Assembly: GCA_026417035.1 (NCBI GenBank)
Contig: JAOAEA010000002.1
Location: 62,001 to 126,000 of the forward strand
From: Burkholderiales bacterium
GTDB lineage: Bacteria; Pseudomonadota; Gammaproteobacteria; Burkholderiales; SG8-39
DNA length: 64,000 nucleotides
Direction of reading: 5' to 3'
Below, one piece after another: positions 8,642 through 16,415 of the stretch (its first letter is position 1; the number at the start of each line of letters is the position of its first letter). The translations under genes and the position numbers were made by a program. Under the pieces are notes generated by a model. It saw only the letters and a program-made list of their open reading frames with translations. It had not been told where the DNA came from and did not search any database.

Positions 8642-8694
8642 GTATCGTGGCCTGCTTGGTTTGGCGGGGTCTCCATCGGCTGAGGCCGGGACGA

Positions 8695-9705
8695 TTACGG
8701 CAACCGGCCCGCTTGGCCGCTTCGGACATAGCGTGTTCCCGCGATGGTCGACCGGTGGCGCATCGCGGTGCGGCAAGCCTTCGGCGCAACGATCTCAACG
8801 CTGTCGCCGAACCCGCGAAGCCACCACTCCAACTGCCGCGTCCACAGCACGTCCGCGACCAGCCGGTGGGTCGTGTCGTCGATCCGCGTGAGCTCCTGGT
8901 CCGCGGTGAGCGGCGTTTCCTCGAGGTGCTCGCCGGCGCCGTCGTGGAAGATCGCCTCGAGGCGGATCTTCTGCTTGCCGCCGAAGCCGAACTCGCCGGA
9001 CTCGATGAAACGGTCGATGTCGAAATCCCTGGGCACCGCCGCCCGGTCGGGCAGTTTCTTCGCCCGCTGGACGCGGTGTAGCGCGAGCGTGCGCGCGTCC
9101 GGGAAGGCGTAGAACCCGGCGACCAGGTAGATGACGCTCCCGCGCTGGACGAGCGCCAGCGGATGGATGCGCCAGGTCTGATCGCCGAGCCCGCCACGTT
9201 TCCGGTAAACGATCTCGAGCTGGCATTCCTCGAGGAGCGCGTCGCAGACGGCTTCGTGCACCTCGCGGCGGATGTTCGGCGGAAGGAGTGGCTGGCTCGT
9301 CGGCACCTGGCGGATCTTGTCTGGCCAGCGGGCGACGCGCGAATGCTCGGCGCTGCGAAGCCGGCGACGCGCTTGCTCGAAGAATGGCTCGAGCTCGCGG
9401 ATCGCGGACGGCGGCATGAGCGGGCGCAAGTGCTGCTCGACGAGCTGGAAGACCACGGCCTGAGGCGTCGTAAGGCCAGGAAGCGAGACCGCGGACCCCT
9501 GTCGGAACGACCAGCCGTAGGGACGGTTACGGTCGCTCCGGACGAGGGGCAGGGCCCGCGAGAGCTCGTTCAGGTCGCGCTCGACGGACCGCTTGTTGAC
9601 CCTAAACCCCGCACGGTCGAGCCCGTCGGCGATCTCAGCGGCAGTCGCCTTCCGCGGCGCCGGCGGGATCAGTTCCAGCATCTTGAGGATTCGGCGGGTC
9701 TCCAA
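8695..9705 (-). CDS. WYL-domain transcriptional regulator
   Basis: 336 residues from a TTG at 9705, chosen because AAGGAG sits eight bases upstream; an ATG at 9681 is the alternative. The N-terminus is a winged helix (ATAAEIADGLDRAGFRVNKR, then SVERDLNEL). The middle holds the WYL sensor domain (QTWRIHPLALVQRGSVIYLV), and the C-terminus is the WCX-type domain ending LEWWLRGFGDSVEIVAP. WYL proteins sense nucleic acid-type ligands and often repress phage-defence genes. It is divergent from the DUF2779 nuclease gene, and a TGCGACA-N5-TGTCGCA palindrome lies 48 bases upstream of its start. Likely self-regulating repressor of the island. Confidence 0.85.
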   Translation of the reverse strand: METRRILKMLELIPPAPRKATAAEIADGLDRAGFRVNKRSVERDLNELSRALPLVRSDRNRPYGWSFRQGSAVSLPGLTTPQAVVFQLVEQHLRPLMPPSAIRELEPFFEQARRRLRSAEHSRVARWPDKIRQVPTSQPLLPPNIRREVHEAVCDALLEECQLEIVYRKRGGLGDQTWRIHPLALVQRGSVIYLVAGFYAFPDARTLALHRVQRAKKLPDRAAVPRDFDIDRFIESGEFGFGGKQKIRLEAIFHDGAGEHLEETPLTADQELTRIDDTTHRLVADVLWTRQLEWWLRGFGDSVEIVAPKACRTAMRHRSTIAGTRYVRSGQAGRLP

Positions 9706-9753
9706 GAGAGCGACTCCTTGCCCTGTCCGATGCTTGCAAGTTTCGCACCCGGC

Positions 9754-9772
9754 TGCGACAGTTCGTGTCGCA
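9754..9772. promoter_or_regulatory. Palindromic operator candidate, copy 1
   Basis: TGCGACA-GTTCG-TGTCGCA, a perfect 7-bp inverted repeat with a 5-base centre. It lies between the WYL regulator (start 9705, minus strand) and the DUF2779 nuclease (start 10046, plus strand). A second copy with one mismatch sits at 11562-11580 before the AAA+ gene. Length and spacing suit a dimeric regulator; the WYL protein is the obvious candidate. The rest of the 340-base gap (9706-10045) shows no gene. Confidence 0.6.
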
Positions 9773-10045
9773 TGAAGCGGGACAATGTCTCGGGAGGCGC
9801 CAGGCGGACGGTCCGGCGCAATATGCATGGGAGTACGGTCGCCACACCCGGCCCCGGTGCGCATGGTGAACGGGCCAGCGCGCGCGGAAGAGGGCCGCCT
9901 CGGAACCCGTCGTGGAAGGACGGATACGTTCGGGCAAGGAGCCGCCGGGGGCCGGGTGCCCAACTGGTTCCGCAGCCGAGAGGACTACGATCTTCCGCTG
10001 CGCGGTGGGTTGGGACAGACTGCGGCGATGCCGGGGAGAAGATCA

Positions 10046-11515
10046 GTGGCGGCCATTCGGCTCTCGAAGAGCAAGCTCATCGCCTTTCGCCAGTGTCCCA
10101 AGCGGCTCTGGCTGGAGGTCCATCGCCCCGAGCTCAAGGACGAGTCCGGCGCCGAGCGCCGCCTCCAGGCCGGGCACAGCGTCGGCGACGTGGCGCGGCG
10201 CCTCGTGCCTGACGGGCTCCTGGTCGCGCACGAGGGCGACCCCGGCGCGGCTCTGGCCGAGACCCGGAAGGCTGTCGCCTCGGGCGCCAACCGGCCGCTC
10301 TTCGAGCCGGCGTTCCGCCACGGCGACCTGTTCGTCCGGGCGGACGTTCTGTTCGACCCGAAGGGGGCCGCGACGCTCGTGGAAGTGAAGTCGAGCGGGA
10401 GCGTCAAGGATCATCACTTCGAGGACGCCGCGATCCAGACGCACGTCCTGAGAGGCGCGGGGATCGACGTCGCGCGGACCCACGTCGCCCACGTCAACAC
10501 GAAATGGATCTATCCGGGCGGCGGCGCTTACGCGGGGCTGCTCACCGAGGTCGACGTCTCCAGGGCGATCGCGCCTGTCGTGAAGGAAGTCCCCACTTGG
10601 CTTCGCGACGCGCAGGGTGTGGCGTCGGGGCGCGAGCCCGAAGTCGAGATGGGCGCTCACTGCCACGACCCGTTCGAATGTCCGTTCGCGGACTACTGCA
10701 CCGCGATTGCGGGACCCGGTCCGGCGTTTCCGGTCGAGATCCTGCCGGGGAACGGCGGCAAGGCCCTCGCGCGCAGGCTGCGGGAGGCGGGCTACGAAGA
10801 CCTCGCCAAAGTGCCGGCGACGAAGGTGCCGGAGGGGCTCTTTCGCCGAATCCACCAGGCCACCAGGAGCGGCCGCGTCCACCTCGACCGGGGCGCCCGG
10901 CGCGCGATCGGCGAATGGGCCTTCCCGCGCTATTGGCTCGATTTCGAAACCGTCGCCTTCGCGGTGCCGATCTGGGCGGGAACGCGGCCGTACCAGCAGA
11001 TTCCGTTCCAGTGGTCCTGCCACGTCGAACGCAGGAGCGGGGAGGTCGAGCACTTCGCATTCCTCGACTTGTCAGGGCGCGCCCCCGCCCGCCAATGCGC
11101 CGAAAAGCTCGTCGCGACGCTCGGCAAGCGCGGCGCGATCGTCGCCTACCACGCCCAGTTCGAGCGGCGCGTGATCCGCGAGCTGGCGGAGCGGTTCAGG
11201 GGGTTCGCGCCCGCGCTCCACGCGATTCACGACCGCATCGTCGATCTCGAGCCGGTGGTGAAAGCGCACTACTACCACCGCGACATGATGGGCTCGTTCT
11301 CGATCAAGGCCGTGCTGCCGACGATCGCTCCGGCGCTCGACTATGCGAACTTGGGCGAGGTGCAGGACGGCGACGGTGCCCAAGGCGCCTACCTGGAGGC
11401 GATCCACCCCGACACGCCGCGGGAGCGGAGGGCGGCACTGAAGCGGGACCTCGAGGCCTATTGCGCGCAGGACACCCGGGCGATGATCGTGATCGCGGAG
11501 CGGCTCGTCGCGTAG
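10046..11515 (+). CDS. DUF2779 protein: Cas4/RecB-like nuclease fused to a DEDD-type exonuclease domain
   Basis: 489 residues from a GTG at 10046, selected because GGAG lies eight bases upstream and the protein then begins with the family-typical RLSKSKLIAFRQCPKRLWLE. The N-terminal half has Asp100 in RADVLF and E113-V-K115, matching PD-(D/E)XK nucleases, plus C17 and a C206/C212/C218 cluster suited to an iron-sulfur cluster as in Cas4 and AddB. The C-terminal half has D299-x-E301 (WLDFET) and Y472-x3-D476 (YCAQD), fitting a DEDDy exonuclease fold. It lies between the WYL regulator and the AAA+ gene. A role in DNA processing or defence is inferred. Confidence 0.75.
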   Translation: MAAIRLSKSKLIAFRQCPKRLWLEVHRPELKDESGAERRLQAGHSVGDVARRLVPDGLLVAHEGDPGAALAETRKAVASGANRPLFEPAFRHGDLFVRADVLFDPKGAATLVEVKSSGSVKDHHFEDAAIQTHVLRGAGIDVARTHVAHVNTKWIYPGGGAYAGLLTEVDVSRAIAPVVKEVPTWLRDAQGVASGREPEVEMGAHCHDPFECPFADYCTAIAGPGPAFPVEILPGNGGKALARRLREAGYEDLAKVPATKVPEGLFRRIHQATRSGRVHLDRGARRAIGEWAFPRYWLDFETVAFAVPIWAGTRPYQQIPFQWSCHVERRSGEVEHFAFLDLSGRAPARQCAEKLVATLGKRGAIVAYHAQFERRVIRELAERFRGFAPALHAIHDRIVDLEPVVKAHYYHRDMMGSFSIKAVLPTIAPALDYANLGEVQDGDGAQGAYLEAIHPDTPRERRAALKRDLEAYCAQDTRAMIVIAERLVA

Positions 11516-11561
11516 AGCAGGGGGCTGGCGCAGTCGGCGCGCTGCGCCGGGCGCGTTCGCG

Positions 11562-11580
11562 TGCGACATCCGCTGTCGCG
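11562..11580. promoter_or_regulatory. Palindromic operator candidate, copy 2
   Basis: TGCGACA-TCCGC-TGTCGCG: the same arms and the same 5-base spacing as the site at 9754-9772, with one end base changed. It starts 47 bases after the DUF2779 stop codon and ends 42 bases before the AAA+ start, directly upstream of the Shine-Dalgarno hairpin. Its presence implies a separate, co-regulated promoter for the AAA+ gene. Confidence 0.6.
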
Positions 11581-11594
11581 TCGCGGGCGGAGAC

Positions 11595-11616
11595 TCTCCT
11601 TCACAGACGAAGGAGA
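11595..11616 (+). promoter_or_regulatory. Hairpin that buries the Shine-Dalgarno sequence of the AAA+ gene
   Basis: TCTCCTTC (11595-11602), a six-base loop ACAGAC, then GAAGGAGA (11609-11616) form a perfect 8-bp stem. The 3' arm contains the AAGGAG that would serve the ATG at 11623. Translation of the AAA+ protein would therefore be low unless the stem is opened by a protein, an RNA or an incoming ribosome. Confidence 0.5.
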
Positions 11617-11622
11617 TGCCGC

Positions 11623-13914
11623 ATGACCCGACCGACCCGCAAGACGACTCCGCAACCCCTCCCGAACCTGCGTCCCGCCGAAATCCGCGCGGCGTGGGCG
11701 ATGGCCGCGCTGGCCCATGCGCATCCCGACCGCGTCCTCACGCAGTCCGACGGCGAGAACACCTGGCTCACGCTGCTCCCCGCGCTTTCCTGGACCGAGC
11801 ACGAGGCCGCGGCCCTCGCGAGAGTCGTCCGGCGCAATCCGTCGCGATTCCTGGACGGCGGGCCGATGCGCTCGCTTCCGTGGGATGACCCCGCGGCGCT
11901 CGCGCGGGCGCTGTCCAACGTGCCCGTGCGCCGCCGGAAAGGACTGCTGCGTCTGCCGAAGGCGGACCTCGGCCTCGCCTACCGCCAGCTCTACGAGCAG
12001 GATGCGCGCACGGTCCTCGCGCAGCTCGAACGCGCCCGGGGTGAGCTCGAGGTCGCCCGCGCGATGATCGACGATCCGGTGCGCCGCAACCTCGGACACC
12101 TGCGCACGCTGCTCTCGTGGGACGAAACGATCCTGACGCTCCTCGAGGTCTCCGCCACCGCGCAGCAGAACGAGCCCTTCAGCTCGGCGCTCGCCAACGT
12201 GAGCACCTGGGGTGCGCCGCTCGCGGTGGAGCTCGCGGCGTCCGCATTCCACCTCGACAACGCCGCGTTGCAGTCAGCGCTGGAGCTGGACGGTTTCCTG
12301 CACCGCTGCGGGATCATCGACCCGCCGCTGCAGGTGATGGACCTCGGCTCGCTGTTCTGCCTGGGCGACACCGGGCGGCGGCTGCTCTGGGCCCGAGCCG
12401 AAACGCCGGCCGAGCTGATGCGCTGCGTAATGACCGAGGTAGCGCCCGGCGAGCTCACGCCGGCCGACTTCGCGCACCTGCGCGACGACTTCGACCTCAT
12501 CGTTCGCGCCCTGCGCAGGGCGCTCGACGGCCGCCAGCGCGGCGTCAACGTCCTGCTCTACGGGCCGGCGGGCACGGGCAAGAGCGAGCTCGCGCGGCTC
12601 GCCGCGAGCATGGTGGAAAGCGCCGCCTTCGAGGTGCGCATCGAGAGCGAGCGTGGCGACGAGCCCCGCCGCGCGGAGCGGCTCCAGGCGCTGCTGGTCG
12701 CGCAGCGGATCCTCTCGCCACAAACGCGCGCGGTGCTCGTGATGGAGGAGGCCGAGGACGTCTTCCCGCACAGCGAGGCCTCGGTTCTCGCGCAGCTCTT
12801 CGGGATGCCGGCGAGGTCGCACGCGGGGAGCAAGGCCTGGATCAACCGGCAGCTCGAGACGAACCCGTTTCCGATCATCTGGATCTCGAACGCGGTGGAG
12901 CAGATCGATCCGGCCTTCCTGCGCCGCTTCACGTACCACCTCGCGATGGACCGGCTGCCGTACGCGGCGCGCACGCGGATCGCCGAGAAGCACCTCGGTG
13001 CGCTGGGCGTATCGCAGCGGCTCGCCGAGGACGTCGCCGCCGACCCGAGCCTCGCGCCGGCGAGCATCGCCGCGGCGGCGCGGTTCGCCGAGTTGGTCGG
13101 CGAGCGCGACGCGGCCGCGCGGGAAAACCACGTCCGCAGGCAGCTCGACGGCTACCGCAGGGCGGTGGGCGATGCGCCGGTGGGCCGTCGCAAGGCAAGG
13201 GAACTGCCCTACAGCATGGAGCTCGTCAACACGCGGGCGGCGTACGGCCTCGACCGGATCGTCCAAGCTCTGGCCCGTAACGAGCAGGGCACGCTGCTCT
13301 TCCATGGCGCCCCGGGAACCGGCAAGACCGCGCTCGCGGCGCACATCGCCGAGCGCACCGGGCGACGCCTCGTGAAGCGCACGGCGAGCGAGCTGCTTAG
13401 CAAGTGGGTAGGCGAGAGCGAGAAGAACATCGCGCGGCTCTTCCGCGAGCATGCGGACGGCGAGACAGTGCTCCTCATCGACGAGGCAGAGGGGTTGCTC
13501 CACGGTCGGGAGACGGCCGAGCGGGGGTGGGAACTCACTCAGACGAACGAGTTCCTCCGCCGCATCGAGGAATTCGAGGGCATTCTGATCGTCGCGACGA
13601 ATCTGCTCGGCCGGATCGACGACGCCTTCCTGCGGCGTTTCCAGTTCAAGGTGGAGTTCCTGCCCATGCGCCTCGAACAACGGGCTGCGCTCTTCGCGAC
13701 GGCGCTCGACCTGGCCGAGATTCCCGAGAAGGCCAAGCAGCGGCTCGCGCGGCTCGACCGGATCACCCTCGGCGACTTCGCGAACGTCCACCGTCAATAC
13801 GTGCTGCTCGGCGATACCCCGACCGTCCCGGGCTTCCTCGCCGGGCTCGAGGCCGAGCACGCGGCCAAGCCGGCGAAAGAGGGTGGCCCGATCGGGTTCC
13901 TGACCTCGAGGTGA
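11623..13914 (+). CDS. Tandem AAA+ ATPase of unknown function
   Basis: 763 residues. An N-terminal helical region of about 290 residues, with no recognised family, precedes two AAA+ modules. Module 1 has Walker A GPAGTGKS (313-320), a Walker B-like VLVMEEAED (about 371-379) with Glu in place of the usual Asp, and an arginine pair in FLRRF. Module 2 has GAPGTGKT (562-569), LLIDEAEG (about 617-624) and IDDAFLRRF. Architecture is FtsH/Cdc48-like but without a protease. It follows the nuclease by 107 bases and has its own palindrome and SD hairpin. Probably a remodelling ATPase acting with the nuclease; this is inference. Confidence 0.8.
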   Translation: MTRPTRKTTPQPLPNLRPAEIRAAWAMAALAHAHPDRVLTQSDGENTWLTLLPALSWTEHEAAALARVVRRNPSRFLDGGPMRSLPWDDPAALARALSNVPVRRRKGLLRLPKADLGLAYRQLYEQDARTVLAQLERARGELEVARAMIDDPVRRNLGHLRTLLSWDETILTLLEVSATAQQNEPFSSALANVSTWGAPLAVELAASAFHLDNAALQSALELDGFLHRCGIIDPPLQVMDLGSLFCLGDTGRRLLWARAETPAELMRCVMTEVAPGELTPADFAHLRDDFDLIVRALRRALDGRQRGVNVLLYGPAGTGKSELARLAASMVESAAFEVRIESERGDEPRRAERLQALLVAQRILSPQTRAVLVMEEAEDVFPHSEASVLAQLFGMPARSHAGSKAWINRQLETNPFPIIWISNAVEQIDPAFLRRFTYHLAMDRLPYAARTRIAEKHLGALGVSQRLAEDVAADPSLAPASIAAAARFAELVGERDAAARENHVRRQLDGYRRAVGDAPVGRRKARELPYSMELVNTRAAYGLDRIVQALARNEQGTLLFHGAPGTGKTALAAHIAERTGRRLVKRTASELLSKWVGESEKNIARLFREHADGETVLLIDEAEGLLHGRETAERGWELTQTNEFLRRIEEFEGILIVATNLLGRIDDAFLRRFQFKVEFLPMRLEQRAALFATALDLAEIPEKAKQRLARLDRITLGDFANVHRQYVLLGDTPTVPGFLAGLEAEHAAKPAKEGGPIGFLTSR

Positions 13915-14126
13915 ACCGATCGGATTGCAGGGAGCCCGGATTGGGGAAACTTGCGCGCCTTCGCTGCGGGGAGTGCAGCGGTCGCGACGCGGAGGCAGGG
14001 GGTTCGGGACTCCCGCGGCGGCGCCCCTCGGCTCAGCGGGTCAACGCGTTGCGGTCTGGGCCTCCGCGGCGGCAGGGCTCACTTCGCCGTTTGACCGTAA
14101 TACAGCAATACAGTTGGCGTGTTGCC

Positions 14127-14393
14127 ATGAAAGCCACGATCGAGATTCCGGACGAGCTTTACCGGAAAGTCGAAGCCAAGAGCGCTCTGCTGGGCAAGCC
14201 GGTGCGCGAGGTGACGGTCGAGCTCTTCGAGCGCTGGCTCGCGGAGGAGCGGGCGCCGGGCGGTCGCGAAGCGCCCGAAGCGTGGCTCGCGGCCCTGCTT
14301 GCCCGTGCTGACGAGGCGATCGGGAGCGCTCAACCCGGGCCCCCGGCGCGTGAGGAGCTTGAGGCGGGGCGGAACCGGCTGGATCGCAGGTGA
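14127..14393 (+). CDS. VapB-like antitoxin
   Basis: 88 residues beginning MKATIEIPDELYRKVEAKSA, a ribbon-helix-helix/AbrB-like antitoxin N-terminus of the kind paired with PIN toxins. The C-terminal part (EAWLAALLARADEA) is the expected toxin-neutralising tail. Its stop overlaps the GTG of the following PIN-domain gene by four bases, the usual arrangement of vapBC. The upstream 209-base gap includes AATACAG repeated at 14099-14105 and 14107-14113, a possible autoregulatory site. Because the toxin reading frame is broken, the antitoxin may now be an orphan. Confidence 0.7.
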   Translation: MKATIEIPDELYRKVEAKSALLGKPVREVTVELFERWLAEERAPGGREAPEAWLAALLARADEAIGSAQPGPPAREELEAGRNRLDRR

Positions 14394-14813
14394 CCGCCAT
14401 CGTCATCGATGCAAGCGTTTGGGTTGCGGACGCGGACACGCGACCGATCCCTTCAGCGCGGCGAGCCGCGGCTTCCTCGCGGTGCTGACAGCACGGCGGC
14501 TCGCCGTCGAGCTGCCGGCACCGGCGCGAATCGAAGGGGCGTGCGCGCTCGCCCGGCGGCTGCGCAATGCCGATCTCGCCGTTGGGGTCACCCCGGGCAT
14601 GCTGCGCTCACCGCTCGTTCGCGTCCGTCCACTCGATGCGGCGACGGTGGACGCCGCCGTGAGCGAAGGGGCGCGAGCATTCCTCGCGGAGCTGACGCGG
14701 TCTACGCGGCGCTCGCCCGACGCCTCGGCGCGGAGCTCGTCTCGTGGGACGAGGAGCTCCCGCGACGCGCGGGCGCGGTGACCCCGGAAGCCTCGGTCGC
14801 AAAGCAGCGGTAA
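14390..14813 (+). pseudogene. VapC-like PIN-domain toxin, disrupted by two frameshifts
   Basis: The gene starts with GTG inside the antitoxin stop and reads TAIVIDASVWVAD, the first PIN-domain Asp motif. The next part continues in another frame (DPFSAASRGFLAVLTARRLA to DAAVSEGARAF). The last part is in the third frame (GADAVYAALARRLGAELVSW then DEEL), containing the conserved ADAVY and SWD acidic motifs, and stops at 14813. Joined together the pieces give a normal roughly 140-residue VapC RNase. Shifts lie near 14432-14445 and 14680-14700. Either the toxin is inactivated or the assembly has two indel errors. Confidence 0.75.
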
Positions 14814-14997
14814 TCGGGCCATGGCCCGCCGCGGCCGGGAGCCGCGAACGGCGCGCGAGGCGCCCCGATGTATTGCGGGCCACCGTTGGCGCAGGACGTT
14901 CCCCGCGCTCGACCGGTCGTTAACAACAAGTGCAGTGCGCGGCGCGACCAGGCTCGCGCCATGAGCTACCGGCCTGCTAAGGTTCGCCTGAGATCGG

Positions 14998-15018
14998 CCG
15001 GATCCCCTAGGGGTCCGG
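14998..15018. repeat. Palindrome upstream of the metK riboswitch
   Basis: CCGGA(T)CCCC-TA-GGGGTCCGG forms nine base pairs with one extra T. The loop would be very small, so it is more likely a protein-binding palindrome or part of a longer stem. It lies 38 bases before the SAM-II element in the 362-base gap between vapC and metK. A second short palindrome, CGGGCCATGGCCCG, lies at 14816-14829. No gene was found in this gap. Confidence 0.35.
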
Positions 15019-15055
15019 CGGGCTCCCGGAGATGCAGCACCGGGTGCCTCCCGAT

Positions 15056-15108
15056 CCGTCGCCGATTTAAGACAACTTGCGGGGCGACGCTAAAGAAGAC
15101 CGCTAAAG
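15056..15108 (+). promoter_or_regulatory. SAM-II riboswitch (metA-type H pseudoknot) in the metK leader
   Basis: P1 pairs CGTCGCC (15057-15063) with GGCGACG (15083-15089). Loop 1 begins GATTTAA, as in known SAM-II aptamers. P2 pairs CTTGCGG (15076-15082) with CCGC plus AAG (15100-15103 and 15106-15108), the order P1-P2-P1'-P2' making an H-type pseudoknot. The 3' segment CTAAAGAAGACCGCTAAAG matches the conserved loop 3 and GCTAAA of the class. SAM-II binds S-adenosylmethionine and lowers expression of downstream methionine-cycle genes; metK, which makes SAM, follows 67 bases later. Confidence 0.85.
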
Positions 15109-15120
15109 CGTCACGCGGAC

Positions 15121-15169
15121 TCTCCGCCCCCGGAGCCCGGCGACGCCGGCGTGATGGGGGCGACGGAGA
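15121..15169 (+). promoter_or_regulatory. Predicted ribosome-site-masking stem between the SAM-II aptamer and metK
   Basis: TCTCCG-CCCCC (15121-15131) can pair with GGGGG (15156-15160) and CGGAGA (15164-15169), with a three-base bulge. The second arm contains the GGAG Shine-Dalgarno sequence of metK. A smaller CCGGC-GAC-GCCGG stem lies inside. Within the aptamer GACGCT (15086-15091) can alternatively pair with AGCGTC (15107-15112), which would destroy P1. These are candidate switching elements; no T-run for a transcription terminator is present. Confidence 0.5.
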
Positions 15170-15175
15170 ACCGCC

Positions 15176-16393
15176 GTGTCCCACACTTCTCCTCCCGCAT
15201 CGCGGGAGCATCTCTTCACCTCGGAATCGGTTTCCGAGGGGCACCCCGACAAGGTCGCCGACCGGATCTCGGACGCCGTCCTCGACTGGCTGCTCGCGCA
15301 CGACTCCGCGGCGCGCGTCGCGTGCGAGACGCTCGTCGCCAAGAACTTGGTCGTCGTCGCCGGCGAGTTCGGCTCGGCGCGGATTCCGGATCTCCTCGCC
15401 GTGCTCGAGGGCGCGATCCCCGGCATCGTGCGCGAAACGGTGCGCGGGATCGGCTACGACGCGGCGAGCGGCTTCGACGCCGGGGCGTGCGAGGTGAAGC
15501 TCTCCATCTCGGCGCAGTCGGCGCACATCGACCAGGGCGTGAGCCTCGGTGGCGGCGAGCTCGGCGCGGGCGACCAGGGGCTCATGTTCGGCTACGCCTG
15601 CGACGAGACGCCCGAGCGGATGCCGCTCGCGATCTCGCTCGCGCACGCGCTCGTCCGCCGTCAGGCCGAGCTGCGCCGCTCGGGCGAGCTCCCCTGGCTG
15701 CGCCCCGATGCGAAGAGCCAGGTGACGGTGCGCTACCGGGGCTCGACGCCGGTGGCGGTCGAGAAGGTCGTGCTCTCGACGCAGCACGCGCCGGAAGTCG
15801 ACAACCGCACGATCGAGACGGAGGTGAAGCGCAGGATCATCGAGCCGGTGATCCCCGAGGCGTTGCGCTCGGCTGGGATCGAGCTCCTCGTAAACCCCAC
15901 CGGGCGCTTCGAGATCGGCGGCCCGCTCGCCGACACCGGCCTCACCGGCCGCAAGATCATCGTCGACACCTACGGCGGGAGCTGCCCGCACGGCGGCGGG
16001 GCGTTCTCGGGAAAGGATCCGACCAAGGTCGATCGCGCCGGCGCCTATGCCGCGCGCGAAATCGCGAAGACCGTCGTCGCCGCCGGCCTCGCGCGCCGTT
16101 GCACGGTCCAGGTCGCCTACGCGATCGGCCGCGCGCAGCCGGTTTCGGTTTACGTGGACACCCAGGGGACGGGTGCCGCGGACGACGCGGTGATCGAGCG
16201 TGCGGTGACCGGTCTCTTCGACCTGCGTCCGGCCGCGGTGATCGAGCGGCTTGCGCTGCGCCGGCCGATCTATCGGGCGACTTCGGCCTACGGGCACTTC
16301 GGAAGGCCCGAGTTTCCGTGGGAGCGGACGCCGCTCGCCGGGGCGCTACGGGCCGCGGTGCACGCCGCGAGCGGCGTCCCGCAGCCCCTCTGA
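15176..16393 (+). CDS. metK: S-adenosylmethionine synthetase
   Basis: 405 residues from a GTG start with GGAG nearby; typical bacterial MetK length. Signatures include [20 protein letters not shown] at the N-terminus, [15 protein letters not shown] and the P-loop-like [20 protein letters not shown] in the C-terminal half. The enzyme joins methionine and ATP to make SAM, releasing phosphate and pyrophosphate, as a cytoplasmic tetramer. Its leader carries a SAM-II riboswitch, so it should be repressed by its own product. The next gene starts 22 bases downstream. The sequence is moderately divergent from the common betaproteobacterial type but all key motifs are present. Confidence 0.95.
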   Translation: MSHTSPPASREHLFTSESVSEGHPDKVADRISDAVLDWLLAHDSAARVACETLVAKNLVVVAGEFGSARIPDLLAVLEGAIPGIVRETVRGIGYDAASGFDAGACEVKLSISAQSAHIDQGVSLGGGELGAGDQGLMFGYACDETPERMPLAISLAHALVRRQAELRRSGELPWLRPDAKSQVTVRYRGSTPVAVEKVVLSTQHAPEVDNRTIETEVKRRIIEPVIPEALRSAGIELLVNPTGRFEIGGPLADTGLTGRKIIVDTYGGSCPHGGGAFSGKDPTKVDRAGAYAAREIAKTVVAAGLARRCTVQVAYAIGRAQPVSVYVDTQGTGAADDAVIERAVTGLFDLRPAAVIERLALRRPIYRATSAYGHFGRPEFPWERTPLAGALRAAVHAASGVPQPL

Positions 16394-16415
16394 TACCGCG
16401 AGACGGAGGTTGGCG

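Noticed and set aside
14868-15497. 209-codon plus-strand frame over the metK leader
   Set aside because: Ser/Arg-rich translation with no family, and it overlaps the SAM-II pseudoknot and the start of metK.
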